The notes under the pieces are model-generated. The model was given only the letters and a program-made list of their open reading frames with translations. It was not told the origin of the DNA and made no database searches. From NCBI GenBank assembly GCA_015711895.1, contig MU158646.1, forward strand, positions 1 through 14,045: 14,045 bases of DNA. Reading direction: 5' to 3'. Origin of the DNA: Candidatus Solincola tengchongensis. GTDB taxonomy: Bacteria > Actinomycetota > Geothermincolia > Geothermincolales > RBG-13-55-18. Numbering within the stretch: the first letter of the stretch is position 1; each line of letters starts with the position of its first letter. The translations under genes were made by a program, and so were the position numbers. Positions 7,885 to 14,045 of the stretch are shown one piece after another.

Positions 7885-8580
7885 ATGCCCACGGTATCTA
7901 AAAAGGGAGGAAATAGATCCACCGCGGGGACGAACGGCGACGTCCAGGCCGAGTCAAGAAATGCGGCTCCTAAAGGCAGGGACAAAAGGGTACCCGCAGC
8001 GGAACGCAGAGAGATAATTCTAGAGGCCGCCCTTAACACCTTCATGGAATACGGCTACCACGGGGCCAGGGTGAACGAGATCGCCCGGCGTGCCGACGTC
8101 ACCCGACCCATCCTCTACCGCCATTTCCCGAGCAAGCTCAGCATGCTGATCGCCCTCGTGAACCGGGCGGGGGAGAACCTCATCCGGGCCATGTCCGGAC
8201 CGCCGGACGAGGATCTGGATTGGAGGGAGTCCATCCGCCGCGACATCCATGCCTATCTGGATTTCGTGGAGAGATACGGAAAGGCATATACACTGCTCTA
8301 CTCCACGGGCCTGTGCCTTGACCGGGAGGTCTCCCAACGCATCTCCGCAATCCGCAAGAGGATGACTCAGATCGTCGAGGAACGCATCCGCCACTTCACG
8401 GACATGAGCCGGGCCACGGAAGAGGAGGTGGAAGCGCTGGCGGTGATGCTGGTGGGAATGGTGGAGCAGGCGGCCAACCACTGGGTGAACGAGAAACGGG
8501 TCTCCCGCAGGGCTTGCGAGGAGTACCTGGTCCGCGCGGCCACCGGGGTGCTTTCCCGGCTGCCGCCGAGAGAGTCGTAA
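7885..8580 (+). CDS. TetR/AcrR-family transcriptional regulator
   Basis: A 231-residue protein with a clear TetR N-terminal DNA-binding domain at about residues 38-92: RREIILEAALNTFMEYGYHG, then the helix-turn-helix VNEIARRADVTRPILYRHFPSK. Residues 95-231 are the helical ligand-binding and dimerisation domain, whose ligand cannot be predicted by eye. The first 36 residues are basic and probably disordered. ATG 7885 is preferred because GGAAAGGA (7871-7878) lies six bases upstream; ATG 7789 would add 32 residues with a weak site. It is on the same strand as the Asp-box operon but 554 bases away, so it is probably separately transcribed. Repressors of this family bind short palindromes, often near their own gene; the 9-3-9 palindrome at 4349-4369 is a candidate target. 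Confidence 0.9.
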   Translation: MPTVSKKGGNRSTAGTNGDVQAESRNAAPKGRDKRVPAAERREIILEAALNTFMEYGYHGARVNEIARRADVTRPILYRHFPSKLSMLIALVNRAGENLIRAMSGPPDEDLDWRESIRRDIHAYLDFVERYGKAYTLLYSTGLCLDREVSQRISAIRKRMTQIVEERIRHFTDMSRATEEEVEALAVMLVGMVEQAANHWVNEKRVSRRACEEYLVRAATGVLSRLPPRES

Positions 8581-8673
8581 ACCCCACGAACGAACCGCCA
8601 GAAAAGCGGCGTCTGAACGGAGGCGAATGTAGGCGAGACCGCCGCGTCCTTGAGCCGGCGCTCTAGTCAAGAA

Positions 8674-8705
8674 ATAAAGAGGGCCGGGAAACCGGCCCTC
8701 TTTAT
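8674..8705. terminator. Strong hairpin terminator between convergent genes
   Basis: A perfect 14-base stem (8674-8687 with 8692-8705) encloses the tetraloop GAAA. It lies between the convergent TetR-type and glutamate synthase-like genes. AT-rich arms supply T-tracts on both strands, and the minus-strand side (TCTTTATTTCTT) is the better one, so it probably serves both genes. Confidence 0.85.
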
Positions 8706-8717
8706 AAAACGCGTGAA

Positions 8718-10289
8718 TCAGCCCAGGATCTTCTCCACCTCGTCCCGGTCCAGGTCCATGACGTAGGGAATGCCGGTTATCTCCGCGCACTCCTTGGTGA
8801 GGGAGGCCAGGTCGTCCCGGCTGAGGTGCTCCAGGGCGAACTTGCGCGCCCCGCACATGAGCTGCCTTATCCCCTGGGCCAGCCGCTTGTAGTAGGAATA
8901 CACACCGATGGCCGAGGTGGGGATGTCCTTGAAACGGTCCCCGAAGCGCTCCTTGAGCTCGGGGGCGGCGACGAAGATCTCCTCCACGCTGTTCCCGTAG
9001 GCGGCGATGTTCTTGGGGAGGTTCTCCTCCTCGATGAGCTTCCCGATGGTCTTGCCCACCATGGCCGCCGCTATCGGAGAGCGGGCCATGCCCACCAGCT
9101 TGAAGTAGGGAGCCCCCATGGCCAGGGCCTTGACGATGTGGTCCTCGAGGGTGAACCCGCCGGCTATAGCGATGTCCGGGACGTACTCCCCCTTATCCGC
9201 CAGCCGTTTGGCGTACTCGTAGGTCATGGCCGCCAGGTGGATGGTGGGGACGCCCCACTCGTTCATCATCCGCCAGGGGCTCATGCCCGTCCCTCCGCCG
9301 GCACCGTCCACGGTGAGCATGTCTATCTTGGCCAGGGACGAGTACTTGACCGCCCGGGCCAGGTCCGCCGGCCGGTATGCGCCGGTCTTGAGGAAGACGT
9401 ACTTGGCCCCGGCGTCGCGCAGCTCCTGCACCCGCTTGACGAAGCTCTCCTCGTCCACGAAACCGATGCGGGAATGGCGCTCGAACTCGTTGAAGGTCTT
9501 GTAGAAGTTCTCCACAGAGCTGGGCGCCTCCGGATCGGGGAGGACTATATAACCTCTCTTCTTGAGCATCTGGGCCTTCTCCAGGCTGCGGATCTTCACC
9601 TCGCCGCCGATGTCCTTGGCCCCCTGGCCCCACTTGAGCTCCACGACCTGGACGCCCAGCTTATCGATGACGTACTCCAGGACTCCCAGACGGGTGTCCT
9701 CCACGTTGGCCTGCACCACGATTGCCCCGTAGCCGTCATACCATTCTTGGAAGAGCTTCACCCTGCGTGCCATGTCCGGGGAGTCCACCACCCGGCCGTC
9801 CTCTATGACCGATTTCTCGTCCATGCCGCAGACGTTCTCGCCGATGGTGAGGATGACGCCGGAGATGGCCGAGCCTATGGCCAGCCCATCCCAGTTGTTC
9901 TTGGCCACGTCGGTGGAGCCCAGGCCGGGGATGACGAAGGGCAGGCGGAGCTTGATCCCTTTATCCGCTCCCACCGCCGTCTCCAGGTTGACGTTGGGGA
10001 AGGTGGCCACGTCGGGATCGGGCTCGATGCCCACCGCGCCCACGGCGGTGCCCATGATGTTCAGGTGGGAGAAGTCAACGGGGTAGTCCTTCTGGGAAGC
10101 GGAGGTGCTGCCCCCGAAGGGCTGGGGATAGAGGACCTCCGTGGACCGATAAGCGGACCTCCCGATCTCGCACAGGCCGGTGCAGCCGTCCACGCAGGTC
10201 ACGCACATCCCGCTGAAGGGGCAGTAGTCCTTTCCCGTGCGTAACCGGGTGAGGGTCGCCTCGCTCGAGTTGGGTTTACTGTAACTCAT
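8718..10289 (-). CDS. FMN-binding glutamate synthase-family protein
   Basis: A 523-residue protein matching the FMN-binding synthase domain of glutamate synthase: KWGQGAKDIGGEVK, TVDGAGGGTG with MSPWRMM, and IAIAGGF plus LVGMARSP near the end of the barrel. The class II glutamine amidotransferase domain and C-terminal GXGXG beta-helix of full GltB are absent, so it cannot use glutamine alone. Other members act as archaeal-type glutamate synthases or N-methylglutamate synthase subunits; the substrate here is open. Residues 23-40 hold five cysteines (C-x5-C-x2-C-x3-C-x3-C), suggesting an iron-sulphur cluster. The start at 10289 has AAGGAGGT eight bases upstream. It is preceded by its own promoter and an attenuator-like leader, and ends at a strong terminator, so it is probably a single-gene transcription unit with conditional expression. 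Confidence 0.88.
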   Translation of the reverse strand: MSYSKPNSSEATLTRLRTGKDYCPFSGMCVTCVDGCTGLCEIGRSAYRSTEVLYPQPFGGSTSASQKDYPVDFSHLNIMGTAVGAVGIEPDPDVATFPNVNLETAVGADKGIKLRLPFVIPGLGSTDVAKNNWDGLAIGSAISGVILTIGENVCGMDEKSVIEDGRVVDSPDMARRVKLFQEWYDGYGAIVVQANVEDTRLGVLEYVIDKLGVQVVELKWGQGAKDIGGEVKIRSLEKAQMLKKRGYIVLPDPEAPSSVENFYKTFNEFERHSRIGFVDEESFVKRVQELRDAGAKYVFLKTGAYRPADLARAVKYSSLAKIDMLTVDGAGGGTGMSPWRMMNEWGVPTIHLAAMTYEYAKRLADKGEYVPDIAIAGGFTLEDHIVKALAMGAPYFKLVGMARSPIAAAMVGKTIGKLIEEENLPKNIAAYGNSVEEIFVAAPELKERFGDRFKDIPTSAIGVYSYYKRLAQGIRQLMCGARKFALEHLSRDDLASLTKECAEITGIPYVMDLDRDEVEKILG

Positions 10290-10331
10290 CCGCGCATACC
10301 TCCTTCACATCTTCCTTATTTTTCCATATAG

Positions 10332-10360
10332 AAAAACGCCCGGACCTCCTGTCCGGACGT
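10332..10360 (-). terminator. Intrinsic terminator in the leader of the glutamate synthase-like gene
   Basis: Reading the minus strand, ACGTCCGGAC pairs with GTCCGGGCGT (ten pairs, one G-U) around the loop AGGAG, directly followed by TTTTT. It lies 43 bases before the start codon and downstream of both the GAF-ANTAR gene and the promoter at 10404-10432. It would therefore stop transcripts from either source unless prevented from folding. Confidence 0.88.
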
Positions 10361-10390
10361 CGATGTCCTGAAAGGCACCGCCTCGTGCCT
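10355..10390 (-). promoter_or_regulatory. Dual-hexaloop, ANTAR-target-like RNA element
   Basis: On the minus-strand RNA, AGGCAC (10390-10385) pairs with GUGCCU (10378-10373) around the six-base loop GAGGCG. A four-base linker UUCA follows, then GGAC (10368-10365) pairs with GUCC (10358-10355) around the six-base loop AUCGAC. ANTAR proteins such as EutV bind two adjacent hexaloop hairpins in which loop positions 1 and 4 are typically A and G. The second loop fits both positions; the first has G at 4 but G instead of A at 1. The second hairpin uses bases 10355-10360, which the terminator also needs, so the two structures exclude each other. Binding is inferred. Confidence 0.6.
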
Positions 10391-10403
10391 CCAATCCAGA
10401 GAA

Positions 10404-10432
10404 AATATATGCGCGCGGCATGATGATGTCAA
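10404..10432 (-). promoter_or_regulatory. Consensus promoter of the glutamate synthase-like gene
   Basis: On the minus strand TTGACA (10432-10427), a spacer of exactly 17 bases and TATATT (10409-10404) form a near-perfect housekeeping promoter. The -35 box begins one base after the GAF-ANTAR stop codon. The expected transcript start near 10397 gives a leader of about 108 bases containing the hexaloop element and the terminator. Confidence 0.85.
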
Positions 10433-10433
10433 G

Positions 10434-11234
10434 CTATTCCTCGCCCACGTCGGCGAGGATGATGGCTTCGGCGATCTCCCGCATGGACTTGCGGGTGTTC
10501 ATGGACTTGCGCCGCATGCGGCGGTAGGCCTCCTCGCCGCCGATGCCCAGGTTGCGCATGAGGATGTCCTTGGCCCGCTCCACCAGCTTGCGCGTCTCCA
10601 GCTCCTCCTGGATTATGCGCGTCCTAACCAGGAGCTCGGTGTTCTCGATGGCCACCGCCGCCTGGTTGGCCACCGCGGTGAGCAGTTTGACGTCCTCGGG
10701 GGTGAAATCCCTCGGCTCGGAGGTGTAGCAGTTGAGCACCCCTATGACCCGCCCCTTGACGCACATGGGCACGGAGAGGAGGGAGCACAGGCCCTCTTTC
10801 TCGGCCACCCTCTTGTTCGCGTAGCGCGGGTCGGCCTTCACGTCCCTCACCTGTATGGGCCTGTTCTCCGCGGCCACCATCCCCGCTATGCCCTCGCCCA
10901 GCCTTATGGGGGGCTTGTTCAGGTACTCCTCGCTCACCGACTGGGTGGCCCGTATCTCTAGGGTGCCTTCCTTCTCGTTGAGCAGAAGAAGGGAGCAGAT
11001 GTTGGAGTTCATCACCTCGGCTGTGACCATGACGATGAGTTTGAGGATATCCTCCAAATAGAGGTCGGACACTATGGCCCGGCTGACCTCCTCCAGGGCC
11101 TCTATCTGCCTGCGGAGCTGGCCGTCGGCCGAAGGGTCCGGCCCGGACGCCTCTTCCCTCTCATCCGGTGCCACGGAAGGGACAAACCCCTCCGCGCCCC
11201 CCCTTCCCGCCGGCCTCTCATCCTTCCTCGACAT
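10434..11234 (-). CDS. GAF-ANTAR RNA-binding antiterminator regulator
   Basis: A 266-residue cytoplasmic regulator. Residues 1-45 are charged and disordered. Residues about 50-198 form a GAF sensory domain (LEDILKLIVMVTAEVM, GEGIAGMVAAENRPIQVRDV, LCSLLSVPMCVKGRVIGVLN, VANQAAVAIENTELL). A linking helix leads to an ANTAR domain at about 206-262 with ETRKLVERAKDILMR, EEAYRRMRRKSMNTRKSM and REIAEAIILAD. ANTAR domains bind paired hexaloop hairpins in leader RNA and prevent terminator formation; the GAF domain presumably senses a small molecule or redox state. The start overlaps the end of the CDP-alcohol phosphatidyltransferase gene by 17 bases; with only a weak ribosome site, translation is likely coupled. 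The downstream glutamate synthase-like gene carries a leader of the kind ANTAR proteins recognise. Confidence 0.9.
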   Translation of the reverse strand: MSRKDERPAGRGGAEGFVPSVAPDEREEASGPDPSADGQLRRQIEALEEVSRAIVSDLYLEDILKLIVMVTAEVMNSNICSLLLLNEKEGTLEIRATQSVSEEYLNKPPIRLGEGIAGMVAAENRPIQVRDVKADPRYANKRVAEKEGLCSLLSVPMCVKGRVIGVLNCYTSEPRDFTPEDVKLLTAVANQAAVAIENTELLVRTRIIQEELETRKLVERAKDILMRNLGIGGEEAYRRMRRKSMNTRKSMREIAEAIILADVGEE

Positions 11235-11763
11235 CCTGGATGAACTCCTCTATCTCCTGCATGAAGCGCTTCCAGTTCAAGGCCAGGGCCAGCGCTATCC
11301 ACCCCAGGAAGATCCACCCCCATAGCGGGGCATGCAGGAAGGAGAAGATGATGGGCATGGCGGCGATAGGGGCGGCCTGGGCCATGATCACCGATTTCTT
11401 GGTCCAGATGAAAGCCGTCGCCCCGGCATAGAGCATGTAAAGGAAAAACGGCCAGAAGGGCACGAACCTCGCGGTTATGAAGTAGAGCAGGCCGGAATAG
11501 ACCATGAACATGTCCACGGCGAAATCCAGATCCCCCACCCAGGTGCGGCGGCCGAGAGGGTCGAGGCGGGCCATCTTCCCGTCGATGACGTCCGTTGTCC
11601 AGCCCAGCAGGGTGAGACAGACCACCAGCGGAAGCAGGGAAGCCTCGCCGAAGACGGCGCAGAGGAAGATGAGCAGGGCCAAGAAGAAGCGCACGCCGGT
11701 AAGCATGTCGGCGATGGACTTGGCGTTCTCTACCGCCCACCCGCGGATGCCGTCGACTTTCAT
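11218..11763 (-). CDS. CDP-alcohol phosphatidyltransferase-family membrane protein
   Basis: A 181-residue integral membrane protein with about five to six hydrophobic segments (near 25-38, 42-57, 80-95, 100-115, 125-143 and 147-160). It carries the family's metal-binding core D58-VI-D61-G62-KM-A65-R66 and later G77-DL-D80-FAV-D84. Enzymes with this motif move a phosphatidyl group from CDP-diacylglycerol to an alcohol, or use related CDP-alcohols, in phospholipid synthesis. The usual spacing is G-x3-D-x3-D with about eight residues after AR; here it is G-x2-D with ten residues, so substrate class (phosphatidylglycerophosphate, inositol phosphate or other) cannot be given. The start at 11763 lacks a ribosome site but sits seven bases after a TAGAAT box, suggesting a leaderless transcript. 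It overlaps the downstream GAF-ANTAR gene and forms an operon with it. Confidence 0.82.
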   Translation of the reverse strand: MKVDGIRGWAVENAKSIADMLTGVRFFLALLIFLCAVFGEASLLPLVVCLTLLGWTTDVIDGKMARLDPLGRRTWVGDLDFAVDMFMVYSGLLYFITARFVPFWPFFLYMLYAGATAFIWTKKSVIMAQAAPIAAMPIIFSFLHAPLWGWIFLGWIALALALNWKRFMQEIEEFIQDVEEG

Positions 11764-11770
11764 GAGGAAG

Positions 11771-11776
11771 ATTCTA
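11771..11776 (-). promoter_or_regulatory. -10 box for a possible leaderless transcript
   Basis: TAGAAT on the minus strand fits TANNNT. Seven bases (CTTCCTC) separate it from the ATG at 11763, so transcription would begin at the A of the start codon. No -35 box is visible because that position falls inside the terminator stem. Leaderless genes with only a -10 box are common in Actinomycetota. Confidence 0.4.
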
Positions 11777-11780
11777 CAAT

Positions 11781-11820
11781 AAAAGGGCCGCCCCGGCTAA
11801 TTCCGAACCCCGGGGCGGCC
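11781..11820 (-). terminator. Intrinsic terminator after the 146-residue unknown gene
   Basis: On the minus strand GGCCGCCCCGG (11820-11810) pairs perfectly with CCGGGGCGGCC (11796-11786) around a 13-base loop, followed by C and TTTT then ATT. It begins 13 bases after the stop codon at 11834, as expected for that gene's terminator, and separates it from the CDP-alcohol phosphatidyltransferase operon. Confidence 0.85.
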
Positions 11821-11833
11821 GTCCTGCCAGACC

Positions 11834-12274
11834 TCAGACGCCCGGCCGGCTGAAACAGGGTGGCCTCTCTAGCCTCCTGGTCCTCTGCTCATCGCGCAGG
11901 GCCCGGGTGAGGATGTCCTCGGCGGAGCGTTCCTTCTTCACCAACACAGCACGGGCGCAGATGCCGATGGGAGTCTCCTGCCGGACGTTGTAGGTCAACA
12001 TGTCCTCCCAGCCCTCGCGGTCCGCGCCGAGCTCGTCGTAGACCTCCTCCAGGATGGAGATGAGGCGGGGGATCAGGGGGCGGAACTTCTCCTCGAAGTA
12101 ACGGGCCTGCTCCTCGTCAAAGGCGCACAGCGGCGTGTCCAGGAAAGCCATGACCGAGGCCGGAATATCTATTCCCATTTTCTGGAATTTAGTGGCCAGC
12201 TTGCGGGTGAAGAAGCTGGTCCTCGGGACACGGCCGTCCCTTTCCTCTCCACGGAACAGTTCGTGGGCCTCCAT
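11834..12274 (-). CDS. Conserved-looking protein of unknown function, 146 residues
   Basis: I do not recognise this family. The protein is soluble, charged and mostly helical, with no signal peptide or membrane segment. Notable stretches are SFFTRKLATKFQKMGIDIP (20-38), ASVMAFLDTPLCAF (39-52), an acidic helix EEQARYFEEKFRPLIPRL (54-71) and ETPIGICARAVLVKKE (about 99-114). The tail is rich in arginine (EQRTRRLERPP). It has two interior cysteines and one near the end, with no obvious metal-binding arrangement. The start at 12274 is supported by GGGAGG eight bases upstream, and an intrinsic terminator follows the stop, so the gene looks real and singly transcribed. An overlapping ATG at 12281 in another frame gives a protein without recognisable character and was rejected. 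Confidence 0.7.
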   Translation of the reverse strand: MEAHELFRGEERDGRVPRTSFFTRKLATKFQKMGIDIPASVMAFLDTPLCAFDEEQARYFEEKFRPLIPRLISILEEVYDELGADREGWEDMLTYNVRQETPIGICARAVLVKKERSAEDILTRALRDEQRTRRLERPPCFSRPGV

Positions 12275-12281
12275 CGTCCAT

Positions 12282-12627
12282 TCCTCCCTTTCGGATATTC
12301 AACCGCTCCCGCGAAAGAGCGAGTGCCTGATCTTCGCTTTCCAAGCCAGGTCGGTTCACTCTCCAGAATGAGCGCGTAAGGCTCGGTCCATCGGATGACC
12401 CGGTTTTCAAGGCATATCTCGGACGGATATATACAAAACTTTAGACAAAGTACGTTTTCTTTTTTTCCGGTTTTACCGAGGTCTTTCGCAGGTACGAAGG
12501 CCGGTTTGCGCCGGCGCCATGCGCCATTAGGCAAAGACTGCGAAGGGGACGGCAAGGGCGCGTGAATGCGAGGACAACGAGATCCTTTTGCGGACCGGCG
12601 TATCGGACTTCCCTTCCGGCCCGGCGG
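12282..12627. other. Gene-less stretch upstream of the 146-residue gene
   Basis: About 345 bases with no credible gene. The AT-rich part at 12425-12475 probably contains the minus-strand promoter of the 146-residue gene, but no -35/-10 pair of good spacing could be fixed. No T-run terminator was found just after the archaemetzincin gene. Confidence 0.4.
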
Positions 12628-13206
12628 TCACGGCCGCCCGATAACCCGCTCCAGCGACCCCCGGCAGTGGGGGCAGAAATCCCGGCCCTTGCGATCCGTG
12701 TCCGCGATGGAGTTGGAGAAGCGCATCACGCAGCCGGGATCCCGACAGTGGTCCAGACCGAAGGTGTGCCCCAGTTCGTGCACCGCCTCCTTCACCACCC
12801 GGTCCCGGAACACGGACCCCTCCGGCGAGAGGCCGTAAAAGTAGGGGCGAAGGCGCCAGAGGGAGATGACGCACTCCCGTCCCCCCACAACGGCCTGCCC
12901 GAAGACGAAGTTCAGCCCGGGCGCGTAGAGGTCAACGTCCGCGATACCCAGAAGACGCAGGTATTTTCCGGGGGGTGTGCGGGCCAAGGCCTGGAGGAGC
13001 GATGCCGCCAGATACTGCCCCCTTCCCTTCCGGTAAGCTCCGCGGGGAAGGGGGATAGCGGGGCACCAGGAGGCCTGGAGGCCAAAGGCCTCATGAAGCG
13101 CTTCCGGGAGGAAGGAGAGCTCCTCTTCCACGGAACAGCCGAAGGGGATGAGCCCTATGGCCACGGCATTGCCTTCTCCGGGGGAGGGATTTTCTCCTCT
13201 CACCAT
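12628..13206 (-). CDS. amzA: Archaemetzincin-family zinc metalloprotease
   Basis: A 192-residue protein with the archaemetzincin zinc site HELGHTFGLDHC (residues 143-154). It continues with C159-V-M161, the metzincin Met-turn, and a CPHC knuckle (178-181) that binds a second, structural zinc. The motif before the active site, LGIADVDLYAPGLNFVFGQA (87-106), is also typical of the family. Archaemetzincins are predicted cytoplasmic proteases or aminopeptidases with unknown natural substrates; they are best known from archaea and vertebrates and scattered among bacteria. No signal peptide is present. Length is normal. The start at 13206 follows a purine-rich AAAGGGGG about 11 bases upstream; the ATG at 13214 is in a frame that stops at once. 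It appears monocistronic, with a long gap on its upstream side. Confidence 0.93.
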   Translation of the reverse strand: MVRGENPSPGEGNAVAIGLIPFGCSVEEELSFLPEALHEAFGLQASWCPAIPLPRGAYRKGRGQYLAASLLQALARTPPGKYLRLLGIADVDLYAPGLNFVFGQAVVGGRECVISLWRLRPYFYGLSPEGSVFRDRVVKEAVHELGHTFGLDHCRDPGCVMRFSNSIADTDRKGRDFCPHCRGSLERVIGRP

Positions 13207-13868
13207 CCCTTCATCGGCCCCCTTTCAAATAACCCCGCGGCAGAAATTTCAAGAACACCAAAAATATATTACCGCTGGAGCCTGAATATGAGGCTCCACT
13301 CGTATCACTCCAGGGACCGGATACGGCGTCGACGGGTTGTGGTCGCCACGAAGGCGGCAGCCCGCACGGCCTTGGTCGCCGCCTAGCACATCTTTTATCG
13401 GGAGCGTTGGTGCGTTGGACGTGAGAGGACGCCATCGACAAGTCCCTAGCGTCTTCCGGACCTTGCGGAAATCCCTCCTCGGGGGTAAGGCAGCAATAAC
13501 CGGCTCGACGAATGCCGCGGGCGCCGGAAGGACCCCCATTAAAGACGGGTAGCGCCGACTATAATCGTTAAGCTCCGGGGAGGAAAACCCTGCAGTCTCG
13601 GGCAGACGACCTTGGAGACACGCGGCACGACCGCGTCATCGAAGACACGAGGCTCCTTCCCCGCTCCGTCAGAGGACAACTTCGAGACAGGTCCGCATGG
13701 CTTCAACCACCCGGAAGATTGCCCAGAAATGCAGCAAGCCATCCAACCTAAAGCGATCGGCCAGAGTTTCCCCGGGCCGTTGATACGGACGAGATCGCCA
13801 TCCAGTCGGCGGTTTTCAAGCCCCTCGGGATAAGGCCTCCCGGATAACTTGGGTGTGCGAACAAAATC
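13207..13868. other. Gene-less stretch of about 660 bases
   Basis: Small open frames here have no ribosome sites or family resemblance. The stretch holds a perfect hairpin, TGGAGCCT (13276-13283) with AGGCTCCA (13291-13298), about 70 bases upstream of amzA, and a GC pairing GGCGGC (13353-13358) with GCCGCC (13378-13383). Neither has a T-run. The region may contain the amzA promoter and the 3' end of the gene beyond; it may also be decayed coding DNA, but I see no recognisable remnant. Confidence 0.4.
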
Positions 13869-14045
13869 TTAGAGATTGGAGATGGACAACAAAGAGTCGA
13901 TGATGCTCCTGGCGCTTCCCGGGTCCAGGACCACGGGGCGACAGTAATCCTGTATCAGGTAAGGGAGGAGCTCGACCTCCGTCAGCTCGCTCCCCACAAG
14001 CCGGCAGCGCAGGATTATGCCCTGACGGGTGTGATCGGCGAACAC
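13869..14045 (-). CDS. C-terminal fragment, probable CapA-family protein
   Basis: The frame is open from the right edge to a TAA at 13869-13871, giving the last 58 residues of a protein. It reads VFADHTRQGIILRCRLVGSE, then TEVELLPYLIQDYCRPVVL, and ends SIISL-like (DSLLSISNL). The pattern N/VF-D-x-TRQG-hhhh followed by an E-V-x-L-hP-hh segment is typical of the C-terminal end of CapA/PgsA-type poly-gamma-glutamate synthesis proteins, which are metallophosphatase-fold enzymes. The catalytic part lies outside the window, so this is a resemblance in the tail only. The start is beyond the edge, and no terminator with a T-run is seen in the following 150 bases. Confidence 0.6.
   Translation of the reverse strand: MFADHTRQGIILRCRLVGSELTEVELLPYLIQDYCRPVVLDPGSARSIIDSLLSISNL

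Noticed and set aside
8826..10244. A 472-residue open frame on the plus strand
   Set aside because: It is antisense to the glutamate synthase-like gene, which is unmistakable. The frame is rich in His, Gly and Val, as expected for a shadow.
1..14045. CRISPR array, insertion sequence, phage or toxin-antitoxin module
   Set aside because: No regularly spaced repeats, transposase motifs, terminal inverted repeats or toxin-like small gene pairs were seen on either strand.

Overview
The window is GC-rich, gene-dense bacterial DNA from a thinly described lineage. The best inference is an uncultured Actinomycetota of deep-branching, Geothermincolia-like type. Supporting content is a secreted domain of the WYLAEGCT type, a GAF-ANTAR regulator, a V4R pair, an SCP2 protein, an FMN-binding glutamate synthase-family enzyme and an archaemetzincin. 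No rRNA, tRNA, CRISPR array, transposase or phage gene was seen. The placement rests on gene content only.

Left part (1-4118). The window opens on a minus-strand gene for a secreted multi-repeat propeller-like protein. It is broken by a frameshift at a G-run and by an in-frame amber codon, and it runs off the left edge. After about 560 bases without a gene comes a plus-strand SCP2-type lipid-binding protein. Converging on it are two adjacent minus-strand paralogues with V4R ligand-binding domains.

Middle (4119-8705). A 359-base region separates the V4R pair from a divergent pair of cytoplasmic Asp-box (BNR/sialidase-fold) paralogues. It carries several nested dyad repeats, including a perfect 9-3-9 palindrome, and looks like a shared operator/promoter zone. 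A TetR-family repressor lies downstream on the same strand as the Asp-box pair and is a candidate for binding there. A strong hairpin closes this block.

Right part (8718-14045, all minus strand). In transcription order: the end of a probable CapA-family gene, a long gene-less gap, an archaemetzincin, a small unknown gene, an intrinsic terminator, a CDP-alcohol phosphatidyltransferase, a GAF-ANTAR regulator overlapping it by 17 bases, and an FMN-binding glutamate synthase-family enzyme.

The most notable finding lies between the last two genes. A consensus promoter starts one base after the GAF-ANTAR stop codon. Its leader can form two adjacent hexaloop hairpins, and the second shares bases with an intrinsic terminator ahead of the glutamate synthase-like gene. 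This is the architecture of an ANTAR-controlled transcription attenuator, placed directly beside a candidate regulator gene.
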